From Sesamum alatum (taxonomy: Eukaryota > Streptophyta > Magnoliopsida > Lamiales > Pedaliaceae): DNA of 64,000 nt. Shown one piece after another: positions 1 to 12,098 of this stretch. The stretch lies in contig JACGWO010000005.1 in NCBI GenBank assembly GCA_034509735.1, positions 39,834,479-39,898,478 on the forward strand. Reading direction: 5' to 3'. A program made the position numbers and the translations under genes. Each line of letters starts with the position of its first letter. Position 1 is the first letter of the stretch. The notes beneath the pieces were generated by a model. That model was given only the letters and a program-made list of their open reading frames with translations, was not told where the DNA came from and did no database searches.

Positions 1-1229
1 TATGGTCACATGAAATACATACATTTTCACATAATTAAATTAAAATTCAAAGAACCACTAGCCTTGTGATTTAGTGGTTGGATCCCTAGTCCTTCATTTG
101 AATGTTGTGAGTTTGAATCCTATAAATCGTATAGAGCTCGTCATTTTATTGCGTGCATTATGCATTGATGTGGTGGACTCATAGTACTTAATCTTGTGAA
201 AATTGTTCTTAACATACATAGTATGTTGGTGGATTATGGTGATCAAGTTAAGTAATTTTTTAACAAGTTCTAAGGGAGGCAAAATTTCACTACAAGATAT
301 ATACTCACCTAGATCAGGTTTGGTCAAACCAATCACACAGCAAGTGATACACTTGTCACGTGATTAATCACTTTCCGCTAACTATACACCAATCACTCGA
401 CAAATATATTACACATGCTATATAATTAGTTTAGGTCTAGTCAAACTCAATTTGGGATAGAATTTTTCTCAATCCAGTTAGATTCTCTTAGTTGTAAACG
501 ACACAATAAATTTAACACAGACTTTATTATACGTGACTCAATTAAAAAAAAATTATACATGAAATCAAGTAAATTTCGGTGATTCTTAAACTTCCAAGTT
601 ATTCTAATTCTTCTTCTTTGTTGTCGATAATATTTATTATATCATACTTGCATTGCAAAGGTTGATTAAATTTATAAATAATTTCCAATAAAAGCACATA
701 TTTAAAAAAAAGTTAAAAGTTTTGCAATTCCACCCCCAATTTAAAGGTTACCAAATTCCAATTTTATCTTAGTTTATATTAATGTATTATAATGTATTTT
801 ATATTTATTATATATTAATATATTAATCAAACTAATTAAATCAGAAATAATTGAAATGGAAATAGCGATTTTACTTAAATCGGGGAGGACAATTGGATGC
901 CATTGAAATGAAATCATCATCACAATGATGGATTTTACACCGACCATTTGATGAAGTTTGACATTTTTGCATAATTAAGTACAGCAATCCCACAATCATT
1001 TGTCTTCATCATTATGCTTTTCTGCCGCCATAATTTTAATTTTAACATATGGTTGCTATTTCTCCATGTCACTTTTTCTTTTCTATTTTTTCCTCCTCCA
1101 GAGTTGGAATTGGAAAGTGAAAGAGCAATTGTTTTATCTAATAATTACACAATACACCGTCCTCCGACAAGGTATGTCGTAATTATACGTAAATTTTTAT
1201 TTTGAAAAATTGGAAAAAAGATTCATTTG

Positions 1230-1505
1230 ATCTTATAAAATTAGGGTATTATTTATTTTAGTACTATAATTTAGGTAGATGGCTATTTTAGTCCCATAAA
1301 ATACGTAACTTTTTTGTGTCTCCAAATGTCACGTTTTTCAATTTTTTTGGTCCCAAAATGTCATGTCCCATGTGCAAGGCACATCACATTTTGGGAGCAA
1401 AAAAATTAAAAAACGTGTTTTATGGGACTAAAATAATCATATACTTAGATTATGGTACCAAAACAATAATGCCCTAATCTCACGAGACCAAAAAAGCGCT
1501 TTGCC
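1230..1505. repeat. Fold-back (MITE-like) element
   Basis: The left arm, reading ...attagggtattatt... and ...tattttagtcccataaaa..., returns inverted on the right as ...ttttatgggactaaaata... and ...aataatgccctaat.... The arms are about 110-130 bp with some divergence, and the centre contains tcccaaaatgtcatg. No coding capacity. I could not fix the ends or a target-site duplication, so the superfamily is unassigned. Confidence 0.55.
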
Positions 1506-2742
1506 CTTAAAAAGTTATACCTAATATTCCTGAAGTTTGTTTCTGTCTAACAAATAGATAATATGATTAATCAAAATTTACTGAAATTGCTGATATTTAG
1601 TTATCATGGATGGATTTCATAATCAAATTACGAAAGAGATATGAATAATTTCTGTAAGTAAATCATAACTCAAAAGATATAAATGTAATATCCCTAGAAC
1701 AAAATCAATCACTCAAGATTTCCAAATATACACACTTGTAATTCGTGTCAATAAGACTCAAAATCGTTTTAGAGGACTCACTGTCACAATTTGATGATTT
1801 GATTTTGATTCTTGAATGAGATTTTGTCTGAATAATTGATATTTGAAAAAGGTAAAGACACGAAATATGAACACATCAATACTATATACACATATTTGTA
1901 TGTTATCTAATATGAAAATTCAATTTCACGCACTAATAATAATTGAATGTTTCGTTGCAACGTAGATTTCACAATACAACGCTCCTCACAATCACTTTTC
2001 TGATCAATTTTCACATAATGTGGATTTATTTTGTAAATTGATATTGCATTCAATATAAAAATCAATTCATAATAAAAGATTCGAAGTACAGCTTTTTTCG
2101 ACCAGATTTGCTGTACGAAAAGGACCAAATTGCAATGTCCAAAAACCCTTTAGGCACATAACAACAATAACTAGTAATAATAATTAAAGCCCAAGTCACC
2201 ATCTTGAATAGTTGAAATCACTTAATTTAAGCCAACCCATTAATTAGCTTGATTAATTAAAATCAAGATTCTCTCTACCCACCCCTATCCTTCCTAATAA
2301 CTCTTAATTATCAAATCCTAATTAATTTTAAAATGCAATAATCCACACAATTATTAACATATAACAGTCCCTTTAATCCTATCCACAAATTTATTTTTTT
2401 TAAAAAAAAAAAAGCAAAAAAAAGAATATCCAACAACCCTGCAAAAGAGCTAATTTTGATTACCTGGTCGGCGCACTATGTGGCCCAGAGTTGGTCATGC
2501 CTCCATCACCGTTTGTTTTATCATTTCATTTTCATCAACGGGAGTGGTGGGGGACCGCCCACCCCTCAAACTTGTCATTCTCCATCCCAATTGGTCGGCT
2601 CACATGGACCTATTATTGAACACCTTCCACACAGTTCCATTAGTGCATGTTCTTGACAGCTGGTCTTTTAGCCCAAAGTTTCTTGATCGGACATACATCC
2701 ATGGAACTATTCGGACACAAGTTTATATGTTTTGTTATTTTA

Positions 2743-3005
2743 GGGTAAATTATGTTGACACTCAGCGATGAGGTTAGTTCGAATTATACAAATATTTTTT
2801 ATTTTTTATAAAATTACAGTTGCAGTCATTGAAGGGAGTTAGTTTAATATTTTTTAGAGGGTGTTTGTGTAAGCTTTAACTTTGAATATGAGGTGTAGCT
2901 GTAATACAACTATAATCTTATGGAGTGTAACTGTAATTTTGCAAAAAAACAAGGGACTTTTGTGTATTTTGACCTTACCTTAGAGGGTGTCACTGTAATT
3001 TACCC
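2743..3005. repeat. Fold-back MITE, gggtaaatta termini
   Basis: The element starts gggtaaattatgttgacac and ends gtcactgtaatttaccc, which are near inverted repeats. A diverged relative with the same logic follows directly at about 3027-3290, where a ggatcaattatatttacac side faces a gtagatgtaattcc side. It belongs to a set of gggtaaatta fold-backs scattered through this window. No convincing target-site duplication was found for this copy. Confidence 0.5.
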
Positions 3006-4561
3006 TTTTTTAATTTTATTTATTTGGATCAATTATATTTACACTCTTTGATCTATTTATAGAAATTATCCATATTTTCTGTGTAATTACATAAACCACC
3101 CTCCAATCGAAAAAGGGTACTTTGTGTAATGATGTTGATATTTCTAGGGTGTGTATATGCAATTTTTCAAAAAGTAGGAGCAGGTTGTGTAAATGATGTT
3201 GATTTTTCTGGTTGGTTTATGTGTAATTTTCTCAAAAGTCAAGAAAGGTTTGTGTAAATAAACCATAGGTCAAGGAATGTAGATGTAATTCCTTTTTTCT
3301 TTATTTCTCAATAGTCGAAACACACTCGATGAGTATAAATTAATATTTTTTTTATATTTATTTAATTAAATGAAAGAGAAAGAATAATAAATAAACAGCT
3401 GATCAAAATTGAATAAACTTTAAATGCACATGAATAAATATTTATTGCAAAGTCAAATGATTAAGCCAAAAGATTGGCTATTTTGTAAAAAAATAAAATA
3501 TATTGAGACCATTTTAGCCCATACACATTCTGCTAACCAAGATAGATATTTTAAGGATCTCTTCTTTAATAAACAGTACAAAAATTAATTCCATCGCATC
3601 TTTATTTTAATCAACTAAATGTGTGTATAAATTGTGTGTTTTTTTATATAGTCTACAAGTATAATTCCAAAAAATAATCATTAAATCATCGAAAAAACTA
3701 TATTCTTGAATGAGATAAGAAGTGATAGATTTTAATTTTTTTTAAGGAGGATCAAAACTAGTTCCCCAATTCTCTCTTTGGAATTTAAATTCTTGTGATT
3801 GATATATCGTCGCCTAATTAATTATTTACATGAATATTATAGTTATCATGTAATATAATTAATTTTTAAATTAGGAGATAGAGATGCGATTCATGAGAAA
3901 CTAACTGAATTAATCAAATAAATATAAAGAGATGGTTTGTGAATACTAAACTGAATCACATCAAAGTGGTTGATCCAAGAATTGTTTTATATACATTGTT
4001 TTTGCTATTCTTCCACCTAAAACTCTTACCTAGTATTTTAAATTTTAATAGCAGCTACCGATATTAAAATCAACATAGAACAATAATTTTGTTTTACAAA
4101 AATTAATATTGAAAGATTAAATAATAGTACCGTCTATACCCAAAATGACCCTCGTCTTGAAATTTCACCAAGAAAATAAAATAACGAGAATAGTTAACAT
4201 AGAGGATAGAATATTTTTCCACGTAGGACAAAGTTCTCTCTCTTTCTCTTTCCCTCTCTCCTCTATCTTGTAACGAGACAGATAATATATGCTTCAGACA
4301 AACACTCACCCGCCAATAAGGTCGTGTTGAAAAATTATGAATTCAAATTTCACCAATATGAGTGTACGTAGGTTTACTTTTATAATAATTTATTATTATT
4401 TTTAATTTTATTTGAATTATTAACATAGTGATCAATTTTAAATTTAAAAATATTGAATGATGTAATGAATCGCGTACTATTAAAAAAAAGACACTCGCTC
4501 GTTGAGTTCAACTAAAATAATTAAACCTAAACTCTAATTAATGTTTGAAATCTCTGCATTT

Positions 4562-4580
4562 CACAGTATATATATGCGAC
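4562..4580 (+). promoter_or_regulatory. Likely TATA box of the TIP2 gene
   Basis: The run cacagtatatatatgcgac lies about 130 bp upstream of the aquaporin ATG. It is followed by a leader with CT-rich microsatellite tracts (about 4620-4650) and a poly-T run. Position and sequence fit a plant TATA box; no transcript evidence is available. Confidence 0.45.
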
Positions 4581-4702
4581 GCTGACACTGCCCTCCCTAC
4601 CTCAACAACAACGTAAATTACTTTCTCTCTCTTAAGTCTCTCTCTCTCTACATTTTTTTTTTTTTTTTGGAATAGTTTTGAGCATTTAATTAATTGTTGA
4701 AA

Positions 4703-6501
4703 ATGCCTGCAATCGCATTCGGCCGAATCGACGACTCCTTCAGCTTCGCCTCCATCAAGGCGTACGTCGCCGAGTTCATCTCCACCTTGCTCTTCGTCTT
4801 CGCCGGCGTCGGCTCCGCCATTGCTTACAGTTAATTATACTCACCAATCCATTAACCCTAAATAAACCCCATCCCCATCCCCATGCATGCAAATTACTTG
4901 TGTTAATTAACTTTTTGATCTGTGATTAATTTTGTTTTATTTGGGTTAATTAATTGTTTGAACAGACAAGTTGACGTCGGACGCCGCCCTCGACCCGCCG
5001 GGGCTGGTGGCAATCGCAGTGTGCCATGGGTTCGCTCTCTTTGTGGCGGTTGCCGTCGGAGCTAACATTTCCGGCGGCCACGTCAACCCCGCCGTCACCT
5101 TCGGGTTGGCCGTTGGTGGACAGATCACCATCCTCACCGGCATTTTCTACTGGATCGCTCAGCTGCTGGGCTCCACTGTCGCTTGTTTCTTGCTCAAAGT
5201 CGTTACCGGAGGATTGGTCAGTCAATTTTTATAAAATTACACTAATTTTTTTCCATATTCTGAAATTTTTTATTTTTATTTTCTCTTTGAATTATCCCTT
5301 TTCCCCCCAAATACTATACTCTTAATAGTAATGAGAATTTATTTTAAAAACAAAAGTATTTTTCAACTACAACTCAAAATTTAAAATCAAGTATAACAAA
5401 AAAACATGAACGAAATAAGGGAACGGTCCCTAGGAAACATCTCAGTGATTTAGGTACAAGACTTTCCTATAGGAAGTCTCGTATTCAAGTTTTGGGTGTG
5501 TATGTATGTGTTAAAAAACGAGTTTTTCTTATCTTAAATTAGTATTTCATCTTATATTTTATTTTTTATATATACGATACATATATAAAGTGAACAGTCG
5601 TATCTATCTTTAAAAAAAATTAAATATATACTATATATAAATAAAGTCAAATAAAAATCACTAGAAAAAAAGTGATATTAGCTACATTTTTAATAACCAT
5701 AACTAAAAACAGTGGTAAATAATTATTAAAAATCGATGCAAAAACTAGTTTTTTCACTATGAAAAACTTATTTGCCACGAACATTTGCCATGGCTTTTAG
5801 CCATGGCAAATGTTTTAGCCACCCTCGCAAAAACCACGACCAATAACCGTTGCGTGGCCGTGGTCAATGACTATTCGCTACGGTTATTTAGTATTAATCA
5901 TGACAATTAATCATGATTAAATGTCATATTTTTTTGTAGTGAATTAAGAACTTCAATCTAATATATATATATATTACTATACAAAAAGGTTCAATTGTGA
6001 CAAAAAAATTAAAAGGAAAATTGAAATGTTATTTTATAACAATAAGACAAGTGTCTTATCTTTTCTAAACCTATTAATTAAAGGCTAATTATGTTTATGT
6101 GATGATTAATTAATTAATATAATGAATTGCAGGCTATTCCAACCCATGGTGTGGGTGCTGGTATTGGAGCCATTGAAGGGGTCGTTATGGAAATAATCAT
6201 AACATTTGCATTGGTGTACACCGTGTACGCCACCGCAGCTGATCCTAAGAAGGGCTCATTGGGCACTATTGCTCCCATTGCCATTGGGTTCATTGTGGGT
6301 GCCAACATTTTGGCTGCCGGCCCATTCTCCGGTGGCTCCATGAACCCGGCCCGATCCTTCGGTCCAGCTGCAGCCGCCGGCGACTTCTCCGGCCACTGGA
6401 TTTACTGGGTCGGCCCACTCATCGGAGGTGGCCTGGCCGGCCTCATCTACAGCAATGTGTACATGCAGCACGAGCACGCACCACTTGCTACCGATTTCTA
6501 A
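4703..6501 (+). CDS. TIP2-1: Tonoplast intrinsic protein, TIP2 (delta-TIP) aquaporin
   Basis: A water (and, in this subfamily, ammonia) channel of the vacuolar membrane. Three exons: 4703-4829, 4966-5216 and 6133-6501, giving 248 residues, the usual TIP2 length. The first junction rebuilds AYNKLTSD and the second joins VVTGGL to AIPTHGVG. Both NPA loops are intact (GGHVNPAV and [11 protein letters not shown]). The TIP2 selectivity residues are visible: His in VCHGFALF, Ile in helix 5, Gly in loop E and Arg after the second NPA. The N-terminus [13 protein letters not shown] and the tail [12 protein letters not shown] are typical of TIP2;1/TIP2;2. Intron 2 is long (916 bp) because it carries a CACTA-type MITE. 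GC-rich coding exons contrast with AT-rich flanks. TIP2;1 versus a close paralogue cannot be settled here. Confidence 0.95.
5659..5941. mobile_element. CACTA-type MITE, copy 1 (in TIP2 intron 2)
   Basis: The 283-bp element starts CACTAGAAAAAAAG and ends TTTTTTTGTAGTG, inverted repeats with the CACTA terminus. It is flanked by the 3-bp duplication AAT (5656-5658 and 5942-5944), as expected for CACTA (En/Spm) transposons. Internally it holds palindromic stretches around tttgccatggc / gccatggcaaa. There is no coding capacity, so it is non-autonomous. Two relatives lie at 48948-49199 and 51466-51755. Confidence 0.85.
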
Positions 6502-6597
6502 GTTTGTTCACCGATTGGGGTGATTCTGTAATTTCTCATTTGTTTGTGGTCCGAAATGCAAAATCCTTTTGGATTAGGGGGGCTTCCTTTTGTTTTC

Positions 6598-6603
6598 AAT
6601 AAA
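6598..6603 (+). terminator. Poly(A) signal of the TIP2 gene
   Basis: A canonical AATAAA lies 97 bp after the stop codon, followed by T-rich DNA. It is the only good signal in the 3' flank. Confidence 0.5.
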
Positions 6604-6835
6604 AGGAAGGGGAAGTTATTTTCTTTTCTTCCTTTTTCTTTTTTCGAATTTTAATTTGGTTTGGGGTTGTAAAAATCCATGTTCTTGATGTAATGAAGGT
6701 GGTCGCTTTGTTGAATGATTGAGGGATTTGGTAAGGATTGCAGCCACTATTTGGTTCCAATGAATGCTTCTTTTTTTTTTTTTTTAATTAAAACGATAGA
6801 ATTATTATTTAGTTCTAGTAAATCAATTACAATTA

Positions 6836-7624
6836 GGGTTAAATACAGTTATCACCCTTGAAGTATTCAATCCACATCCATTGCCCCCCTAAAGTATTAA
6901 AACCTTCAAAACCCTCTTAACCTTCTAACTCCTTTTATTTTTAAATTCAAAAAGTCCATTTTACCCTTACTAAAAATTGTCCTTTGAAAAAAAATTAAAG
7001 GAATTTTTAAAATACCAAAATCACTATTTTTTAAAACTTTGTCTAATTCTAGTTTCACTTGTTCATCGAGCTCTTTTTATTTTCGTAATCCTAAAGTACT
7101 TGGAGCTCATTTTATTTTAGTTTTCCTTGTTTATCAAACTAAATTAAAAATAAATTTATACCTGCATATATATATATTTACTTAAAAGAATATACAATTA
7201 ATAAAATCGAAAGAGTTTATCATGAGCTAATAAGAAAATATACAATAATATATATTTTTATATATATGGTAATTATATAAATGTGGTAATTATATGAAAG
7301 TATAAATTTATTTTTAACTTGGTTTGACAAATAAGTGAAACTAAAATAAAATGAGCTCCAAATACTTTAGAATTATAAAATAAAAGGAGTTCGATGAACA
7401 AGTAAAAATAGAATTAGATAAAACTTAAAAAAAGAGTGATTTTGGCATTTTAAAAATCCCTTCAATTTTTTTCATAAACCAATTCTTAGTAGGGGTAAAA
7501 TGGACTTTTTGAACTTCAAAATTAAAGGTGTTAGAAGGTCAGGGGGTTTTTTGAAGGTTTTAATACTTTAGGAGGGTAATTGATGTAGGGTGGATACTTT
7601 AGGAGTGGTAATTGTATTTAACCC
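6836..7624. mobile_element. Long-armed Mutator-like MITE with 9-bp TSD
   Basis: The 789-bp element begins gggttaaatacagttatcac and ends gtggtaattgtatttaaccc. The arms remain inverted repeats for roughly 300 bp each: for example gtattaaaaccttcaaaa on the left returns as ttttgaaggttttaatac on the right. It is flanked by an identical 9-bp duplication TTACAATTA (6827-6835 and 7625-7633), the size made by Mutator-like transposases. No ORF, so non-autonomous. Little arm divergence suggests a fairly recent insertion. Confidence 0.85.
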
Positions 7625-7633
7625 TTACAATTA

Positions 7634-8582
7634 TTCATATTAAATATTTTATTTTACTAATTTATCAATAATTATAACAATCTATGTTAATCATCTACTA
7701 TAAAATAGAACAACATTCCACACTGACAGTGTTCGAACCCATGACTCTTAATGTCGCCTCAACTTAGTGAATTGAATTAGGGTTAATTGGCGGCCCCGAT
7801 GGATGCTTTTGGTTACCTTCTTTTGATGCTTTATCTCAATCATAATTTAAAAAAGAGTGATAACGACAAAGGAAAAAGAAATTAAATTATCCTTAACAAC
7901 ATAATTAAGTTACAAAAACTTTAATTTATTTTTGTTAAAAGAGTGAGTTTTTTATAACAGAGTGATAGTTTACTGTATTATAGGATTGTTTGAATAATGT
8001 TATAGTAAGTGGTTGTTTAGATTTCATTTACGTAATATTGTTGATCAATGTATAATTATTCTAATTGTCTCTATTAGAGATTGATAGTCGACATGACTGA
8101 TTGTAATCGATTTAGTTCGATTAATAATATTCATCGCTTTCACTTAAAAAAAAAACAATCGTAGTAAAAGAAATTGTACGTGTGACTATAGATTGTTAAT
8201 TAGTGTTTAGTGTAATATTATCACCATGTAAGTTTCATTATTTATCAATTGTAAGGGAAAATACTATTTTTTGTTTCATATTTTAAGCACATTTTTGTGT
8301 TTATACATATGAATAATCAATTAATTTAGTGATAATATCATAGTATAAATATATTTTCATAATCAACTAATTATAAGTATTGCAACTTTAATTACTTCTC
8401 AATCTAAAATATTAGATGGTTCTAGATAATTCTAATTAATTAATGCACATTAACCCATAATTTCACCCGCAAAAATATCTGAAAATAAGCTCACTTTCTC
8501 TCCTTTTTTAATTCAATTATGACCAAAAACCTTGGAATAACATCGCAATTAAATAAATAATTAATTAATATACAATATTTGT
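7634..8582. other. Intergenic with two degenerate SINE pieces
   Basis: No gene seen. About 7725-7790, read on the minus strand, resembles a tRNA-derived SINE head (aagttgagg ... catgggttcgaac). About 7965-8155, on the plus strand, matches the 3' body of the intact SINE at 49611-49870 (gacatga..gattgtaatc, ttcgattaataatattcatcgct, then a poly-A tail). The rest is AT-rich spacer between TIP2 and PnsB3, whose 3' ends converge. Confidence 0.5.
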
Positions 8583-10840
8583 TCACACATAAACAGTCTG
8601 AATCTCATCTTCAGGAGGCTCTTTCCCGTAAGTCCATTCATGCGCTTTCCATTCAGGAAGCTGTTGGATCACAACCTGAAATACAAGAAAAGTTTTGGGG
8701 CCATTTTCATAAAACTTTATTCATCGGGGACCATTTTGATAAAAATATGAATAATAGCTAAAAGAGTAAATGACAAACCACTCCTCTGGAATCTGGTCCA
8801 CCAACGGTCGTCTGGCAAGCAAGTCTCCAGTTCTTGGGATTCTGTAAATCGCAATTTAAATTCAAGTAACGACTATTGGCGTAGTCCTACTAATAATAAA
8901 GCTTCTGAAAACACGATTTATGAGAAAAATTACCCTTTTGAGCTTTTCCTTTTCTTTGTCTGTGCGAGGGCTCAATAACTCCCTTCCTTCAACAACCTAC
9001 AAAAAAAAAAATAATAAATAAAAAAAAAATAGTTCGAATCGAGTTCGATAAAGTCAGAAAAAATCGTAGCGAATACTGAATTGAATTTTCTTTTTATATT
9101 CTATTTCAATTAATAATACAAGCCATGTGTATATAATATTTTTTTAATTAAAATAAATGTCATAATTTTTGTACATGTAGCATGTACATGTTAAATGGAA
9201 TAAAATATAATTTGTAACACAAAATTCAATCTAAGTGAATACATTACACTTATCATATAACTAATTTTACAGGCGTAATCACTTCTCTAGTCCTATAATT
9301 ATCGGCATTCAACACTTTGGTCTTGTAATTGATTAGGGTTGTAAAATAGTCTTTTATCTTTTTTAATTTCTTGATTTTATGACAAAATTGATCAGAAAGT
9401 GGCATGTATCAATCATATGCTGGTTAAAAATAGGGTCGAGAAACACATCTTATTGTCTTATTTTTTACTGACATGGCAACTTATGCTATGCCGCCCTTTT
9501 TTCCATCGGCCACAAATTGCCACATTATCATAATTCAACCAATAAGATGTGTTTCCTCAAATTTTTAACTTGCACATACTACTTTTCGGCCAACTTTAAA
9601 AATTTTAGTTAAATTTGTCCTAAAAAAATCATGAAATTAAAAAAAGGTGAATGACCAATTTATACTAATCCTAACAAGCAATAGGACTAAAATGTCAAAA
9701 GGGTATAACTATATATATATTAAAAATACAATTAAATCTAGTTTTACACTTTAAAAAAGTGTAACTAATAATCTCATAACAATTATAATAAAAGGAGAGA
9801 GTGTCATAGATTTTGATGTAGTAAAACCTAATTTGAATTAAACATATTACAGAAAGGGAAAAATGCAAGCAACCCTTCTGTGATATTGCAAATGAGTAAA
9901 TTACCCCTATATGAAAAATAAAATAGCAATTTGCCTCTTCGTGTTTTTTAAAATGAATCAATTTGCCTCCCCGTATTTTTTAAAATGGAACAATTTATCT
10001 CCCAGTCTAAGGAAGTAAATTGCTCAATTTTAAAGAACATAGGGAGATAAATTACTATTATTTTTTCATAGAAAGATAATTTATTCATTTACAATATTAC
10101 AGGAAGGTAAATTGCATTAAACCTATTCCTGGAGTACACATCATTAATTAAGATTATAAAAGTTGTAAGAGTTTGTTTTAAAAAGGATGAAGTGATGACC
10201 TCAACAATGCAAGTCCCACAAGTTCCTCCTCCCCCACAATTCAGCAGAGGTCTAGCCTGCAACCATTAACCAATATCATATCTCCATCGCTACAAGAACA
10301 TAACTCAATAGTCACAGAAAAAAAATTAACATCGAATTAATTAATAAATAAAATTCTTATTCCTAATCTATATTATTTAATACAATTCGTTAATGAATTT
10401 AGCAACGAAAATCAATTTACTTGCTAATAGATTTAGCAACGGACAGTTTAAAATATATATTAAATAATGGAGATTAGCAACGAAAAATTTTGCTTGTTAG
10501 TTAGCTCATCACTCATTTTAGCATCAAAAATTTTTCGAAGCTACAGAGTCATTTTCTTGTAGTGTATCCATCAAATCCACATACTACTAATACAAACACT
10601 ACTGAAATCCCTAATTCATAGCAATTAGCAAAATACAGTTCGAATGTGTGTCTTACATATGGACCGTAGAGTTCAACGTTGTTATCCAACATTATATCCC
10701 TAAGCTTCTGTCCTCCGCAAGCCGTACGATAATGCACGTCCGGCATTCCATCAGGAAGCAAAACGGACTGCATAAAATTAAAACGTCGTCGTCGTCGGAA
10801 CGTGTAATTTTCTCTGCCGTTGATTTTTTTTGATACAAAA

Positions 10841-10875
<35 letters not shown>

Positions 10876-11102
10876 TATAATTATTGACTTACACTGACAA
10901 ATGCGAAGTTGATAGCAGCAGGTTCTTGTTGTGCAGCTGCTGCTGCTGCTGGTTCGGCCTCGTTTGCAGTTTCAACGGCTCTGATTTTCTTGAGTCTAGA
11001 GAAGGAAAGATGATGATGAGGGGGCTTTGATGATGATGATGATGATTTGAGAGTGGGGTTGTTGAAGTTGTGAGAGTTGAGTTGGAGGGTTGATGATGCC
11101 AT
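8583..11102 (-). CDS. PNSB3: Photosynthetic NDH subcomplex B subunit 3 (PnsB3/NDF4), 2Fe-2S ferredoxin-like
   Basis: A subunit of subcomplex B of the chloroplast NADH dehydrogenase-like complex, which works in cyclic electron flow around photosystem I at the thylakoid. Six exons: 11102-10893, 10767-10657, 10256-10200, 8996-8934, 8841-8779 and 8675-8583, totalling 198 residues. I chose the MASSTLQ start because a Ser-rich transit peptide follows; an upstream in-frame Met would add 35 residues. The ferredoxin-like core has ACGGQKLRDIML, then LLNCGGGGTCGTC with the clustered Cys, then KNWRLACQTTV with the last Cys, so the 2Fe-2S ligands look complete. The end VVIQQLPEWKAHEW is typical of NDF4. 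Intron 1 contains an (AT)n run at about 10842-10871. Intron 3 (9.0-10.2 kb) contains two fold-back elements. Confidence 0.9.
9280..9690. repeat. Fold-back element in PnsB3 intron 3
   Basis: The left side (ctagtcctataatta..., tgatcagaaagtggcatg) returns inverted on the right (acttttcggccaac..., caataggactaaaatgtc). Arms are diverged and ends not fixed. A similar structure occurs at about 40790-41040. Confidence 0.4.
9857..10130. repeat. Fold-back MITE, ggtttaatgcaattta family, copy in PnsB3 intron 3
   Basis: The left side reads aaaaatgcaagcaacccttc then gatattgcaaatgagtaaa. The right side reads caatattacaggaaggtaaa then ttgcattaaacc, the inverted counterpart. Relatives lie at 42409-42640 and 46516-46769, and a disrupted one at 45235-45700. 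Confidence 0.6.
10842..10871. repeat. (AT)n microsatellite in PnsB3 intron 1
   Basis: An uninterrupted dinucleotide AT run of about 15 units just inside the first intron of the minus-strand gene. Likely length-polymorphic. Confidence 0.85.
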
Positions 11103-11462
11103 TCTTGTTATTTGGATAAAGTGGGTTGAATTGAATTCAGAGAGAGATATCATGGATGTACAACAAAGATGAGTTGAGTGTATGGTTCTTGACCTCCATC
11201 TTATCACTTAAGTCTGGAAGGCATTTCTTATTGTAATTTTTGCTCTACTTTTTTATTTCTTCTTCGTATACACGTCACGTGTATAAAATTTAAGTAATTA
11301 ATTTTATAAAAAAAAAAAAGAAAAAATTACACAAAAAGTGTATATATGTGAAATGAAATAGAAAATTTTGCAATTTTTGTTGCATTTTAATTAGTGATTA
11401 ATTTGGTTTTTAAAAGGTGGAGAAGAAAAAGGACAATTAAGAAATTACATGTAGTTTAAGAT

Positions 11463-11735
11463 AAGAATTGAAGTTAAAATTACATTTTTGATCGTGTAAT
11501 TATTAATTTTAGTATTTTTTAATTTTATGATTTATTTCATTAACACATTTAATTCTTTTTTTTAACAAATTTACTTCTGAACATATTAATGACCAAGAAT
11601 TGAAGTCAAAATTACATTTTTGATCCTGTAATTATTAATTATTAGTATTTTTTAATTCTATAATTTATTTCATTAACACATTTAATTCTTTTTTTTTTAA
11701 TAAATTTACTTCTGAACATATCAATGACCAAAAAT
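11463..11735. repeat. Tandem duplication of about 131 bp
   Basis: The block starting aagaattgaagttaaaatta (11463) is repeated from about 11594 as aagaattgaagtcaaaatta with few changes. Both end in acttctgaacatat.aatgac. No coding potential. It lies between the PnsB3 promoter and the tRNA-Asn gene. Confidence 0.75.
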
Positions 11736-11761
11736 ATTAATTACCAATAGTAGAATTAACA

Positions 11762-11785
11762 CGCTAGAGGAAGGGCTTGAACCTT

Positions 11786-11818
<33 letters not shown>

Positions 11819-11835
11819 AACTGAGCTACTCCAGC
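11762..11835 (-). tRNA. tRNA-Asn (GTT)
   Basis: A 74-nt nuclear tRNA gene without intron. On the minus strand it reads acceptor GCTGGAG, D-arm GCTC-AGTTGGTTA-GAGC, anticodon arm TGTGG-CTGTTAA-CCACA (anticodon GTT), variable loop AGGTC, T-arm GAAGG-TTCAAGC-CCTTC, acceptor CTCTAGC and discriminator G. All stems pair, with one G-U in the acceptor. A CAA motif sits a few bases upstream, as usual for plant tRNA genes, and a T5 run about 30 nt downstream can stop polymerase III. It lies 263 bp past the stop codon of the tRNase Z gene on the same strand. Confidence 0.93.
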
Positions 11836-12098
11836 TGCTTGATGTGTTATCACTAAATAATCTTCAAACCCACTTTACCATTACCACAAGCTTCCAGAAT
11901 TGTAAGAGAAATTAACAGAATTTTCATCCCTATTTGGTTGTTTTTGAGCAAAAAAGTAGTAGTCTTTCAGAATGTCCTAAGTATTCATTACAAATTTATG
12001 ACAAGGGTAAGAAGATGATGGGAAGACAAATGCTCAAAATCATTGGGGCAAAGGATAAATAATAAAGTGGCATCATCCCCTCTTGAAAAGAATTTAAA

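Larger units (their letters stand above)
1..4560. other. Intergenic, repeat-rich, no gene seen
   Basis: I see no convincing gene here. The few ORFs are short, lack splice partners and resemble no family I know. The AT-rich sequence carries fold-back elements near 1230-1505, 2743-3005 and 3027-3290. A degenerate tRNA-like SINE head may lie near 50-130. A polypurine/polypyrimidine stretch lies near 4230-4265. Confidence 0.6.

Noticed and set aside
2456..2771. Two overlapping plus-strand ORFs
   Set aside because: No family resemblance, no splice partners and low-complexity context.
4300..4440. Possible SINE head (aggtcgtgttgaaaaatt...attcaaatttc)
   Set aside because: A and B boxes too degenerate and no flanking duplication could be read.
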